Shown: one piece after another, positions 10,811 to 23,819 of the stretch
How positions within the stretch are numbered: the stretch's first letter is position 1
Layout of the letters: each line of letters opens with the position of its first letter
From: Onchidella celtica
Taxonomy: Eukaryota; Mollusca; Gastropoda; Systellommatophora; Onchidiidae
Reading direction: 5' to 3'
Assembly (NCBI GenBank): GCA_963931925.1
Contig: OZ007569.1
Location: forward strand, 71,169,618-71,233,617
DNA: 64,000 nucleotides
Notes under the pieces: model-generated
What the model saw: the letters and a program-made list of their open reading frames with translations, nothing else
What the model was told of the DNA's origin: nothing
Database searches by the model: none
Program-made: the position numbers and the translations under genes

Positions 10811-13800
10811 CAGACCAATTACATCCGTACTCTTTGATTTAACTGTAGGAACATTATTTACAGCAGGGTACTGCTGTCTACAGAAACTATTCCGCTAATA
10901 CCCTTGCATACAAAATTCAAAGACAAATGCCTTCTAACTTCTAGGCATAACTCTAAACAGCTGATGCTACAAATGCTTGTCCATGACCAATTCTCATCTA
11001 TGCCTTGGAATTCAACAATATTTTTTCCTTGTCTTTCAGACTGGCTAATTACATACACTAAGTTATAAACGCTTGACGAGGTACAACTGATCATTGTTTT
11101 AACTGGTCATTTTTGAGTGATAATTTAATGTATTTGCTGAGATTGAATTTAAAAAACCCCCCAACAAACACAACATGACTGGCAAATTAAATCATGAAAA
11201 TAAAATACCAATAAGCTTATTTGGTGGTGGTGTTTCTTTGAAAACATATTGCTGAGAAAAATCTCCCTTGAACACAAAAGTGTCATGAAAATGATGATCA
11301 TGTGCAAATAAATTACATCACTAAATTATTTAAATATCTTTTTCTCTTAATTGAGACAATTCACAAAATTTGGGACAGTCTGAACTATACTCAAAACAAA
11401 CCTAGACAATTCTTTCCTTTTTATGTTTAAATTATAAAGAAATCCACAATAAATCACTGTACATACAATGCAGGCACATTTGACATGAAATTACCAAACT
11501 GCATATATATCTGATTAATACAAATCAGTCACACTGATCGTTGGCTGCATGCCCAACCTGGTCTCTCTCATCTGTCTGTACTCAAATGCAACAGTATGGC
11601 CCACAACAACTTGTCACCGAAAAGCATGTTTCAGCTACAAAGGAACAGTTGGCAATTTAACAACTTGTTTGCAAGCCCAGATCGCTGCTGTATTGGAAAA
11701 GTTTTATTTATAAATACCAGCATTTCACTGCAATAGATGCAAGTTTTGTCCCACTGAACTTTCAAAAACATCAATGATATGACAGGTCCTTACAGAATTA
11801 ATGAATCCCAAATAGTCAGCACTTGGCAATTTAAAAGAAAATTAAAAAAGGACATGTCTCTGGTAATGGTGTGCATGGATACAGTGGCTCATTCACCAGC
11901 ATTTCCACTGAAACTTAAAACAGCAAAAAAGTGTGAGTGATGGGACAGGAATCACTGGCAGAAATATTTCCCCAACTTTAGACCTAAAGTACCGCTGCCA
12001 AAAGCAACCTATATAGATGGACCCATGTTTGATATTGGACAAATGCAAACTATGTGATTATAATATTTTGCGTATCTTATGAATCCCAGTTCAGAAAATT
12101 TGCCCTTGAATTAAAAATTTTTTTTTTCTTCTGACAGCAAGTTTCAACCTCAAGGGAAAAAAAAAGAACATTAAAAACATCCAGACATTTCTGAAGCATC
12201 CCCAACCTGGTAATTCAGTTTCACAATGCATCAACTGTTCCAAACAGCTCAGTATCACTAACATTGGACACAGCCAGGCAATAGCTGTTTCTTGTACTGT
12301 TGTAGTGTTTACAAAGAGATAAAAGATTTACATAACTGATTGTTTTTTTGTAGTTCAGGTCAAATCTCATGTTACATGGCAAAACATTCAAAACAATCAA
12401 ACAAATAATAAAAAACATTCAATAGACATAAAACAAAAAATCTGGAATGTCATTGTACCAACTTAAGAATACGTTGGGTAGCTGCAAACATACACAACCA
12501 TCACACACATGAGCTGCACTAATGTCATTGTCATCTCCATTATCGGACAACATTTTTATGTGAAATCAGATTGGTTCATTTCTCATGCGCTCACTCACTA
12601 GTTCATTCAAGAACAGCCTCACAACATTAACAGACTGCTTACCAGTCATGGTAGACAGCCCTTCCAAAATTTCGTTCTGAGCTGCTATAAAGTGAAAAAA
12701 TGTCTGACTTCCAACACAATCTCATGGGGCAAAAAAACAAAACAAAACTAAATAACCTTGTCACTTCAAGTATCGGTTCTCTTCACAAACTTTCAAAGTA
12801 TCTCAGTATGATGAGTATCTGAGACATTCAGCACTGCCTCACAACACTAAAAAATCACTTTGAAAGCAAAGAATCATTTAGTTAAACATAAATAACCAAA
12901 GAAAAAAAAAAGTTTATCCTTCCATCTTCAGTCTCATTAGTATCAGTCAAGACATTGTCCATCTCATGCACTGGCCAATCAATTTTCATTTTATGTTACG
13001 ATCACTTATCATTGCTGATGGTATTGTATCTTATGAAGTGACATACACGTACCAATGTTTTTAGTAGTTTTAAATGAAGTTATGAGCAGAAATGTATCTG
13101 CCACATCCAATAGTATCATAAATGACCAAAAACTTAAGAGGTGCACTCTCCAGTAAAATGACATAACTATTGAAAAGCCAGTACAGGTGATAGATAATGA
13201 TATAATGATGTGATAGTAACAATCTGCTTTTCGTCTTTGCTGACGCCAGATGCTAAAACAGGACAAAATTTCACAATCATTCACATGTTCACTTTCACAT
13301 CAACTGTACAAACATGAAGAAAAATGACAGAAATACATCTCACCATAAATTAAAGAGAAAAAAAAAGCATAAGAAAGCTAATGAAATGAAGGGACGTTAC
13401 CTTCCCAAACACACAAATGGAAGTATTTATAACAGCAATATATCTTTATCTGAATAAAATATTAATGCCACATCATGGCATTATACTGAGTAGATCACAG
13501 GCTGAAATTAGCAAATGCAGAGTTCTGAAACCACCACGCGACACCCTGCCCCTCTCCCTTTTACCTTCCCTGAAGCTAAATAAAGAAATCACATCCTCTG
13601 AGACATATATATGGGTCAAAATTGCTGGAAGCAGTGAGGCCAACTTCCTTCTCCAAGCTACAGCTGAACAAACAAGTTACATTTACTGAACCAATCACGA
13701 TCCCATTATAGATCTATTCCAGAGAGAATATTTTCTAAGAAATAGTTTTCTACATATTGGCATAATATCCTGACCCGGGAACAACAAAGTTCCACAGTGT

Positions 13801-16800
13801 CACAGTTGAAAAATAGTTTAAATAAGCGGCACAGAGAATCTTGCTATCCTCGGATCAGGACGGGTGAATCTAGTCTGTTTTAAGTAATATAATTAATAAT
13901 TCTTCCAACCCCCCTGCCACCCAATTTTGCTTCAGATGATTCCAATAATGACTTAGTATCAAATTATATTATTAGTGGAATAAAATCGCTAAGCCAATGG
14001 TGCAACGTCAACATTTTCTTTCTTAGCCTGGGACTGGGAAGTAGTTTACAGAAATCTTACAAAACTGTGCTTGGAGAAACACACACATAAATTACACCAG
14101 GAAGGGGGTTGTCGGCAGAGATTGGGAGAAGAAAAGAGAGACAGAGAGTACAGAACAAAGAACTGCCAACTAATTTCACATCTATGCTCTGAAAAATGAG
14201 AAAGTTTAACCATTCACAAACTGTGCACACCAGTTGGAGGACTTTGTGTGACATTACAACTTTGCAAAATGGTGTTTGGTTATCGATGTCACCAAATGAT
14301 ATGTACTTTGAAAAACTGGACTTAGTGAAGACCTTAAATGTGACAGGTTACATAAATCTGATAGCTCTCAGCACAAGTTATGACATAAATACATGGCATC
14401 ACCTCTGAGCAATAACTGTCCATCTTATAAATAAACGTAAGTGATCCATTGTGATTGCCCTGAGATGAAGCAACCTCTTGCATGGTGTCATGAAATCTCA
14501 ACAAGTAGTGACAAAACAACATCTGGATTACTGTTTGATGTAAACTTCAAGAAGCCAGAAGTCCTGACATATTAGTATTACTAAACCTGTAAGAAATATA
14601 TTAATATTGAATGTTGTTTGTGGTCTACAAAGACAAGTACCGTACAGACAAGTAAACCCTCACAGTGACTGTGCCAACTGTAAAAAGCCTCTGTTTAGTA
14701 GCAGTTGCGGCATATATCATTTTCAGAAAGAACCAACTGAATAATTCTAACAGTAACTTTCCTTAACCGTCTGGTGAATTTTTAGACAGCTGGCCAGTGG
14801 CAGACTTGATTAAATGAAGTGGTTATTTAATTTTGTCGTGTTTACAAGTGAAATAGACATAAAATAGTACGCATGTCCTTCCACCTTCATCTTTTGTTTC
14901 TGCCCAGTGACATGGCAGATTGTGGAGCTCAGCGTAACTTGTAAGTTTGTTTGAAAAATTTTTGACTGATAAAAAGTTTGAATAATCATACATTTGTTGT
15001 TTTTCTTTTTCAAATTTGTAGTTCCAAATACATAGTTTTTGTTATAAAGCTTTAAAAACAATGACCCAAAAAGAGGCTAAAAGTGTCCAGGTCTAGTATG
15101 TTAAAGTGCCACTGAGGGATGGGTGAAGCCTTGTCATAGTGCCACTGTAGGGATCAAAACAGCCTTTTGTTGCAAATGTCCTGACGTCAACAGTAACCAG
15201 CTGCCCAGAATACATGACAAAATAATTCAAAGCTACACACAGACTGCATGAGACTGGGCAACAATATCGACATAAAGAAAAACTTGAGCAGGAGGGAATC
15301 ATAATAATGCATCCTGAAAAACATGTCTGTTGGGTAAAACTTGAAGTTTTCAAGATTATGGGTTTCCATAGCAACTCTTGCATCTATTACATTATTACCT
15401 AACCCTAACCCTGTCTTACTCTTCATTGTGCAGTTCATGTTGTAAATATAAAACTCCCTGCATTTTGTCAGGGACACTTCCTAAAACATTTAACGTAATG
15501 ATTCAATGTGACTTGTGAAGAATAACCGCCCTCTCTCAGTCTCAGTACAGGCCTTTAACTAGTTAAACCCAGGGACTAGATGTTTTACATGTTTGCTTGA
15601 CACACCACAATGCTGAACCGGGAAAGATGATCAACCAGTTTATGGTAAGCTAAACTGAGCTATGGTAATATCAAAACATGAGAGTGGGAAGAAACCACAG
15701 AGATCAACAAACAATAAAGCAGTATCTTCTATCTGGCAAAACAACTCCATAACATAAACGATAAATTAACATTTAGATATTGATACCAAAGTGATAGCAG
15801 ACATACACAACCTCCTTGGCATACACACTTAAAATATCTCTGTATCTTCTACTACACTACTTTGCAGAGAAAGCAAACAGGAGAGGCAATCTAAGGAAGC
15901 GATGAATAAAAATTCAGTGAATCAAGCACTAATTGTCCCTTTCCAATTCCACATACTGGCCACAGCAGAATCTGGACGACAATTATCTCAGTGTATATTC
16001 TTAATCTTAGCCACTAATAAACATCCTATTGGGTGGTCACTAGGAACTGAGTTATGATGGCCATCATTACCTCCCAGAAAACTGGTACACTGTGCCAACA
16101 CTTGTCCCTCTCCTGTGATGAGCAAAAGTGCTGTTCGGGAAAATTTAACACCCGGCCCTTTGTGAGACTCTACACTGCTCAGATCACTAGGTTAGAGAAT
16201 ATAAATTCAGCAGCGCCTTCCGGTACATAAATTTTGTTTTCTGACAGTGCAGAACTAACAAATACCCTTCCAATTACTGGCTTAGCTTGATACACTAGAC
16301 GACGGAACTTAACCACTGGCCAAACATGCCCCTTTCCCCCGAACTAAAAAGTGAGCAATTGCCATACAAGAGCAGGCAACACAAAACCAACATGGTATAA
16401 AATTCAGAGGAAGAAAAAAAAACAAAAACTTCCCACCCATTTTGATTTAACCATGTCATATGACAGGCAGGAAATGGCAAAAACAAGCCCTGGTTCCTTT
16501 ACCGCTAATGTCAATCGACTGTTCCAATACATTAAGTACACTGTACCATTGTAAAAAGTCATCACTACTACATGTATTCCATATGTTCCTTCCACAAAGC
16601 AAGCCAGGCAATTGCCATAGAGAGACATAAAGTTATGTCTGCCATCCTATGCTCCCTTAATGCTGAACAAATACGGGACATGATGATCCACAGAACTCAC
16701 TGCGCACACATGCTTACATTCAGTGATCATGTAGAAGAACTATCTGACAATAGTGACAGCATGACAAAACAAGAATTTGTAGTGATCAGCAGTGGAAGAG

Positions 16801-18519
16801 AAATATATCATCACAGCCATGACACACCATCCTTTTTACACTTCTCCTTTTCCTCCCCACAATGACAATGAATGCTAAAAACCATCACATTATGATTATC
16901 TGACCAAGACCATGATAACTGGTTATGTGGCCAGACACGAGCACCACCACAGGCTTGATGGCCCTACCTAGCACCCTGGCCTCCAGCTCAATGGACACAA
17001 ACATTAGGTATATAAATTTCCCCCTTGCTCACTCATACAGTTTCACCAATAAATACATGTCTTCCAGTGACACAAATGTTAATGTTACACAACACATTTC
17101 TTCTGACTTTGGTCATTGATTGTACAAAACTCGTACTAGTAGGGACCAATTGGTTTGTTTCACGTCACATCAAAGAACTAAAACGCCTATGAAATTTTCA
17201 GTTGTATTTCATCTTTCATAAGAACTTCCATCGCCACATTTTGTTCTCCCAGAAGTTACAAAATTCTTCACTTTGGATTACGGCCATTTTTTTTTTGAAT
17301 ACGCATACCCAGCCCCCAAACCCCAAAAAACAATTCTTCACTTTGGATTATCGCCAATCTTTGTGAATGCCCATGCCAAGCTCCAGTGCAATGGCAGGAG
17401 GGGGTGCATCACAGTTTTGAATGGTCTTAATGTAAGTGAAACAAACCATAAGCAAACTTTGCAGGACAGTTTAAAACAAAACAAAACAACAAAACAAAAA
17501 CGGGCCCCCCAAAACTAGCCTATGCCCAGTGTGGCAACACTGCCATGGGACAAGGCATGAGAGTGACCACTCCTAAGGGAATCATTCAACAAGGAAATGA
17601 TCAAATGCTTATTGCCTGACTATCAGAACACAAAAGTCACACATATAATTTATGTCAATTTTCTTATTGCATTGCGGTAACACATTTAGTTCATGGGGAA
17701 ACTCCGCCAGATGAGGAAGAATTTCCAGACTTACAACCAATAAAATTATTGCAAATTGTAAGAAAAGAAAACTTTTCAATAAAAAAAAAAAAATGCTTAT
17801 GATGGGATTTTACCCTCCACATTTGGATGAAAATTATGCAAGAATGTTCAGATTTGCTTCCTGCTCTAGTTGGTCTAGAGGTTGAATGCAGTAGTGCGTA
17901 GTTTAGGTCAGGTATGACCCCCCACTTACAGCATGGGCAGCTGATGACACAACTGGCCAGGAACTGACCTAGACTGTCTAGTAAGTTACTGTAGGCACAA
18001 GGCATCATACAATATAATAATTGTCAAGCTGCATTTTTCAATCACTGGGCTCTTCATAGTCAAGTGGGTAAAATATATGGCAAAAGGCTGTGACAACTTT
18101 CTGCAACAATAAAATAGAACAATAAACCAACTTTGCATGTATCCGTCTCCCTGAGTTTCACCTCTGACAAATCTTGTCTTTTCTCTCCGCCTTCTCGTTG
18201 TGGTAAGGAAGATATCAACTCTCTGAAACCAAGACATTTATAGTTTGGTCTGTCAACCAACAACAAAGTGCCTCTCTGGTCATGGCCGCACATGCTTAAA
18301 CTGTTCCACTTGACATGTAAGGCATTGTCAGTAAAACTTAAAAAGTCATCATTAAAATATGCGTACAATAACAAGCTGGAACTGTGGAAAAAGTTGCTGG
18401 ATGAAGGCAAGTTTGGTTATCATCATCAGTGTAATTATCAGCACCTGGTCACAGCATTGCTAGCTGCTGATCGTGCCTGAGTCTGGTAACACTGGGCCTG
18501 TACACGGCCATGTGATCTA

Positions 18520-19740
18520 CTATAAGTTGACTAGCACCCGCACCATCCCACTGTCCTCCACACTGGGCGGAGGCTGGTCCTTGCGACAGTAACTGGCACA
18601 CTGGTTGTTGGCAGTAGGGGCTGTGTCACAAGTGGCACTCACGCTAGTGGGTAATGAGGAAGGCACGTAAAATGTCTGAGATGGCTGAGAGTTCTGCTGA
18701 AGTAATGATGCCTGCGGTAGAGCATGAACTAGATCTTCAAATGACATATGAGGCAACTTGGAGGAGAATGTCATGGCTAAAAGCTCCAATTCAGATTCTG
18801 TAAGGTTGACATTGCCAACCAAATCCTCCGTAGAGGCACCATTGATGGGAGGGAATGAGGTGAGTGGAGTCGAAGATGTGCCTGATCCGGGGGAGGCAGG
18901 GGGTGTACACGTTGGTAGAAGGGAAGTCTGTAACAATTCTACAAAAGATGAGCTCTGCGGATTTTCAAACACAGAATTAAATGAGGGTAAAGGGCCATTC
19001 GATGACTGGAATGCTAGATCAGGTGTCAGAGAATCTAAAGAGTCACCTGTTGATTGCTGAATGGAGGCACTAGAAAGAAAACAATCTAATACACCAGAAT
19101 GGCTAGACGTTTCCCAGGAAGATGGATGAGGGCAGGTGGTGTCTTGGACCTGCCATGAAGTGGAGTGCTGGGCGGGGTCAGACGAAGACTCCCAGGTTAC
19201 TGTGTGCTGGGCAGGATCCATTCCTATCACACTGGTGCATGGTAATAAGTCATGGACAATTTTCTCCTCCTCACCACCATCAATGCTCGAGTCTGCTGTG
19301 ACCATGTAGGAAGGTATACTAGGCTCCAATGGGGTGAGACTGGGGTAAGTTGAGCTATTGGGGGTGGTCCAACCAAAGGTGGAGCCTACAGAATGTTGTT
19401 GGGCTTGTTCACTGGGCTGGGGGTCCAACATGATGTCTGTCAGCAATTCTGACAGAGGAGGCAACCCTTCGAAGTGGCCGGGGTCCACACTCAGATCTTC
19501 CGTGCTGTCTTCGACAGGCTTGTCTGTCTTCAGTTCTGCAGATAAATGCTTCATTGTGTTGACAATGAGTACATTTCGGAGAAGGGGCACTTCTGTCCGC
19601 CTACGAGGCGGCCGAGCTGGATTCACATACCTTAGTTTTGAAGCGCAGAGATCCATAATAGACTGCTTGTCATAACTTTCTCCATCCTCAAAAACATCAG
19701 ACCACTTGCGCTTTACTGATGCTGTCGCCATGGGTGGCAT
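18520..19740 (-). CDS. SERTA domain-containing protein (SERTAD-like)
   Basis: The product is a probable nuclear transcriptional co-regulator of the SERTAD/taranis family, which act in E2F-dependent cell-cycle transcription and bind cyclins, chromatin factors or PP2A. It has 406 residues from the first ATG (19740), or 403 from the second (19731, MATASVKRKWSDV). The basic KRK start is followed at about residues 20-65 by the SERTA core, including PLLRNVLIVNTMKHLSAEL. The middle is rich in Ser, Thr, Pro and acidic residues, as in family transactivation regions. The end, MVRVLVNL, resembles the MEVLVGS tail of vertebrate SERTADs, though only weakly. The upstream 9 codons of the open frame are intronic: TTTTTCACAG is a good acceptor just before 19744. 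The CDS is longer than human SERTAD1-3 and intronless, as is common in this family. Orthology to a specific paralogue cannot be set here. Confidence 0.88.
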   Translation of the reverse strand: MPPMATASVKRKWSDVFEDGESYDKQSIMDLCASKLRYVNPARPPRRRTEVPLLRNVLIVNTMKHLSAELKTDKPVEDSTEDLSVDPGHFEGLPPLSELLTDIMLDPQPSEQAQQHSVGSTFGWTTPNSSTYPSLTPLEPSIPSYMVTADSSIDGGEEEKIVHDLLPCTSVIGMDPAQHTVTWESSSDPAQHSTSWQVQDTTCPHPSSWETSSHSGVLDCFLSSASIQQSTGDSLDSLTPDLAFQSSNGPLPSFNSVFENPQSSSFVELLQTSLLPTCTPPASPGSGTSSTPLTSFPPINGASTEDLVGNVNLTESELELLAMTFSSKLPHMSFEDLVHALPQASLLQQNSQPSQTFYVPSSLPTSVSATCDTAPTANNQCASYCRKDQPPPSVEDSGMVRVLVNL

Positions 19741-19744
19741 CACG

Positions 19745-22035
19745 CTGTGAAAAAGACAGAAAAACAACAGTGAATTATGACTGACAAAGAAAAAATGTGA
19801 ACATCATTACAATATACAATATTAGCAAAACAGCATGCATAAAATACGTAGTGACTAGTTGTATCATAATTAAAGACTAATATGGGAGAGTTCAAATCAT
19901 TTCTGATTCGAATACTGATGATCTCTAATAGTTACAGTGTGCGACCCAAAAACATTTCATTCTAAATCAAATGTGAAACATTTTTTACTTGATCCATTAG
20001 TTAATAAAAACAATTTTCTGTTTTCTCCACAACATTTTCAAGATTGCTTTATCTCCCTGTTTCATCTTTCTGAAATGTTTCTATTCTGACTCCTAATAAT
20101 CAAATTGATGATGCAACAATGCACAATCATAATGTTACATGTTGATTTTGGTGATGTAGAACTGGACTTCCACCAATTGCCTCACAAGCTAGACTTGTAT
20201 TTATTCACTTTGTATCACTAGGTCAATGTGATATCATGTCTTGATTAACACTGAATGAATTGTGAGTTAACAGACCTACTGCTCATCCAACATTTCAAAT
20301 GGCTGAACACTAGATTCCTCTAGATATGGAGGTAGCAGGATATGGAATTTTATATCACGAAGATACATGAAAACCGTGAAGAAGTTTTTGTATGATGAAG
20401 TTACTTTCAAACTCCTAACAAATTGAACATATTGAGACAACAAAATCTGTGGATTTACTAGCAGATAAATTTCCCAAAACAAAAATAAATGAATACAGTT
20501 AATACAGGCTAATGTAAGTTGCCTTGGGGCCCTTGGTATCTCATCACAGCACAGAGCGAGAAAAAAAAAATGTTCCCTTATCTTAGAAACATTATCTGCT
20601 TCTTTACTGTTAAGAGTAGGTTAGATCTAGGCCTAGTTGTTTCCTATTTATTTGATAAAGAACTAACCGGAAAATACCAGTGGGTTGGCTCACACGCAGG
20701 CCTACCAAACGGCAGGGGACTGATTTCTAATATTAAAGTATCAACTAAGAACTTGCTATGGGCTGCACGAAAGGAGTAAACCCACTTTCCCATAGGCTTA
20801 AAACATAACACATGAACACACAAAGGAAGTAATATTTTACCAGGAAATTTGGATGATAGTTTGTGGAGAACCTGTGGGCGTGGATAGGGGACTGTATTCT
20901 AGATGAGATCGAAATGAGTACAACTGGTGGAAATAATACAATAAGTTTGGGGTGCCGAGGTTACTCCTGGAGAGGGATTCGCGTCAAATTCAAAATTATG
21001 CAATTGTGACGAAAGTATCTTTTTAACTGAAGCAGTAATGACAGATCAAGGAAAATTAGATTTCGCAACGAAACTCTCCGAGTATCGGGTTGTTTTTCTG
21101 AGAAGTGCGTCATCATTGATTATCAAGTTGACGCAAACGGCTCGCAATGCCTACGTAGGGCCTACACATTCTTTGTCGATGGCGTAGCAAAGTGACTGCC
21201 TTGGAAGTCAATTCTAGGCAACTTCCCGCGAGAATTTTCATTTCAGAATTTCAATCGTTCGGCCTAAATCTTGAGCATGAGAAAAAAAAGAGGATTTTTG
21301 AACAAAGCAAAAATCTAGGTTTGTTGGCTGTAGTCATGGCACCCGAAGCAATCTGACCCAGTTTTTTCGTTCAGTCCGATACAGTCACCGCGGGCCGATC
21401 ACGTTGTGTGGAGGTGGCGGTGCAAGGATTGGCCGCTAGCGCAGCGGCTTGACTCGAAGTTTCCAACCCGCGATCCTCAGGGAGGGAAAAAATCGATAAC
21501 ACGGCCTAGCAGCGCTTGCACTCATTCAGGGGCCCTCAGCGGAAAATCGAAAGTGGTTTGGGCAGAAACAACAACCCCGTATCAATCCCCAGAAAACAAA
21601 AAGTTTCGATGGAACAAAATACTGTTTACTGCTTTTCGTAGAACACTCTTGCCTTCTTCCCTCTTTCTCAAGCTCGACGTTTTTCTTCTCCCCACTAAAG
21701 TAGGTCAACAAAGGCCAACAAATCAGCTGGTCAACACACAAAACGCAGAATTCTCAAGTTTTCGTAACAAAGCCAACAGGTTCCATGTAACATCCAAAGT
21801 AAATGCAATAAGTTTAAACACTAGATGACAATTGCATGTGTCTGTTTCAATAACAAAAGAATCCAAACAGAACTGTGCTGTTCGTGTCTTGCCTTGCAAC
21901 AAGCAGAACCGAAGAGACGCGAAACTGTCGACTCAGATGGAGAGTAGAAGTCTAGTGGAGAAGAGGAAACTCAAAGAGACTTCGCAGTTTCATTAAACTT
22001 TCAGTGACTACAATTGGAACACATTTAGTGCTTAC
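19745..22035 (-). other. Intron 1 of the SERTA gene
   Basis: The intron is bounded by a donor CTCAG|GTAAGC (exon end at 22036) and an acceptor TTTTTCACAG (next exon at 19744) on the minus strand. A 140-codon plus-strand ORF at 21406-21828 inside it has no recognisable domain and I do not call it a gene. Confidence 0.65.
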
Positions 22036-22190
22036 CTGAGCGCTGTCTGTTCCCTGTCTCAAAGCTTTATGAACGCATCATAGATACGAATCCACAAGAA
22101 TCATCCAACTTCTGACATAAAAGTGTCGTTGGATATTTCACTACCCGACATTAGAAACATCACGCACGGAGTAATGACGTTCAAACACGG
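22036..22190 (-). other. Probable 5' UTR exon of the SERTA gene
   Basis: A strong donor, CTCAG|GTAAGC, ends this exon at 22036, and the SERTA coding exon begins with a matching acceptor 2.3 kb downstream. No long ORF enters from here, so it is probably non-coding. The 5' limit is a guess. Confidence 0.5.
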
Positions 22191-22235
22191 GCTTTTAGCT
22201 CTGTGCAGTTGCTGTAAGATGATTGGCTAAAATTT
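22165..22235 (-). promoter_or_regulatory. Putative SERTA gene promoter: CCAAT box and CRE-like site
   Basis: On the minus strand TTTAGCCAATCATC (22218-22231) is a good CCAAT/NF-Y match upstream of the proposed first exon. TGACGT at 22175-22180 resembles a CRE/ATF half-site. There is no obvious TATA box at the expected spacing. Confidence 0.4.
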
Positions 22236-22789
22236 AGTGAAAGCATTTTCTTCAAATTAAAAGAACATAGCTTATATTCGTAATCTTATCAACTTACCAC
22301 ATCTCTGAAAATTTTTTCTTGAAATAAAATATTTTATAATTCTAAAAATCTCCTTTTATACCGTTTGATCTGGTTGAAAGCCAGACAAGGAAATCAGAAG
22401 AACATGGCTTGCGCTTGTGAGGTGTATTTGCTGCGTAACTGGTCTTGCCAGTTCTTACCAGTTTGGCGTTTTCCTTGTCAGAATTATTCACAGGTATTTT
22501 TTAGGGCAGTCTTTAGTATAAAAGAAGGAACTATCACACAGAACAGTATTTTATTTCAGGAGACATCCCAATCTCATTTAGAGGATGAGCACCTCTCCTC
22601 CCGTTGTATTGGGGCAGCCAGTGAAGCATAATACTCTACCAGTGCTGAACTGCATTAAAAAACAACAAGTCTCATTTATTAAAAATGAAAAAGAATATTA
22701 AAGCTAGAATGATAATCTTATCTTATTAAAAAAATAAATAGTGGCGGATTTCACAATATGGTGCAATTTTGCAAGCCCCCCCCCCTTTC

Positions 22790-23010
22790 TTTTAATGTTC
22801 AACGCTACAGCCTAGGCCTACATGACAGTTTCAAAAACATTATCAAATTAATTTTCTCAAGTGTCAGCTTGTCTAACCCAATCGTCTTTGTGTCAACTTA
22901 TTGTGTTAATTCAAGTTTTTTGGCAGTTTTTTAAAACTTTCTAAAAATGCGGAATTCAATTATTTTCTTATTATATTTTAAGGTCCCTTTTCAAGTCCAC
23001 CACACATGCG
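22790..23010 (+). repeat. Diverged duplicate A
   Basis: It shares order and sequence with 23460-23690: TTTTCTCA..TGTCAGCT, then TCTAACCCAATCG versus TCTGACCCTATCG, then TCCTTTT..ACCCACCACA-like blocks. It is an old local duplication or two copies of an unnamed repeat. Confidence 0.5.
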
Positions 23011-23459
23011 ACTATATTTGATACGCCTTTAATCTGGTGCATGGTGCCTTTATGTACTGCTATCTCAAGATTAATATCGCAGGCAAAATTGTTGTATCTC
23101 AAGTGATATAAATAATGGGAGCTTGTTCGGAAATACCACAATATTGGTCTCAATGATCTCATTTTTAAGGGAGATACAACAAAACTGCTTCTCTGTAACT
23201 TGGAACTGGTTAAAGATAGCTGAATAACGAAAAGATTGCAAGAAGCAGTTTGTCATCATTACAGTATTGCCATTATGAACCCCAATTCATAAACCAGCAG
23301 ATACAACAATTTTGCTCTATACCCGCGATATGGGGTAATTGGCTAGAACAGGAAAAGGGAGAAGAGTGGGGACACGTTAATATCTCTATCTAGGGTATAT
23401 GCCAGGCACCTCATCTAGAAAAAAATAAAGTGAAGGGAGTATATATATATATCACTGAG

Positions 23460-23690
23460 GTGCAATGTTCGCCCATATTGTGCTCAATGCTGCAGTCTCA
23501 AAAAATTATAGAATTAGTTTTCTCAGATGTCAGCTAATCTGACCCTATCGCTTTCTTATCGACCTACTCTGTTTATTCAGATTTCAGGCCATTTTTCTTA
23601 TGAAGTACATTTTTTTAAAGCTCCTTTTGACGAACCCACCACAAGGGAGACTATGGTTGATAAGTATAATTATCATGTGGTGTGATATCC
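23460..23690 (+). repeat. Diverged duplicate B
   Basis: It is the partner of 22790-23010 with the same block order and roughly 670 bp spacing. Confidence 0.5.
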
Positions 23691-23779
23691 TGGCTGAGAC
23701 ATGAGTGCGTAGTATCCTAGCGCACATGAGATCTATAGCAGGACTGTAGAATAACCTGATGAGAAACGTCAGCTGAGAG

Positions 23780-23781
<2 letters not shown>

Positions 23782-23811
<30 letters not shown>
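23782..23811. repeat. (GA)n microsatellite
   Basis: About 15 uninterrupted GA units are visible. Confidence 0.9.

Positions 23812-23819
<8 letters not shown>

Larger units (their letters stand above)
7000..18519 (-). other. Long non-coding stretch, possibly 3' UTR of the SERTA gene
   Basis: No ORF over about 105 residues and no recognisable protein segment is present on either strand. The region has few repeats apart from two fragments listed separately and CA-rich tracts near 8060. It follows the SERTA stop codon on the minus strand, and AATAAA-type signals for that strand (TTTATT on plus) occur as far as about 7270. A very long 3' UTR, as reported for some vertebrate SERTAD2 transcripts, is possible but unproven; separate non-coding genes or plain intergenic DNA are equally open. 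Confidence 0.3.

Noticed and set aside
15399..15413. CCTAACCCTAACCCT telomere-like run
   Set aside because: Only about two and a half units; too short to be meaningful.
21406..21828. 140-codon plus-strand ORF
   Set aside because: It lies inside the SERTA intron, has no domain, and overlaps another ORF on the opposite strand.
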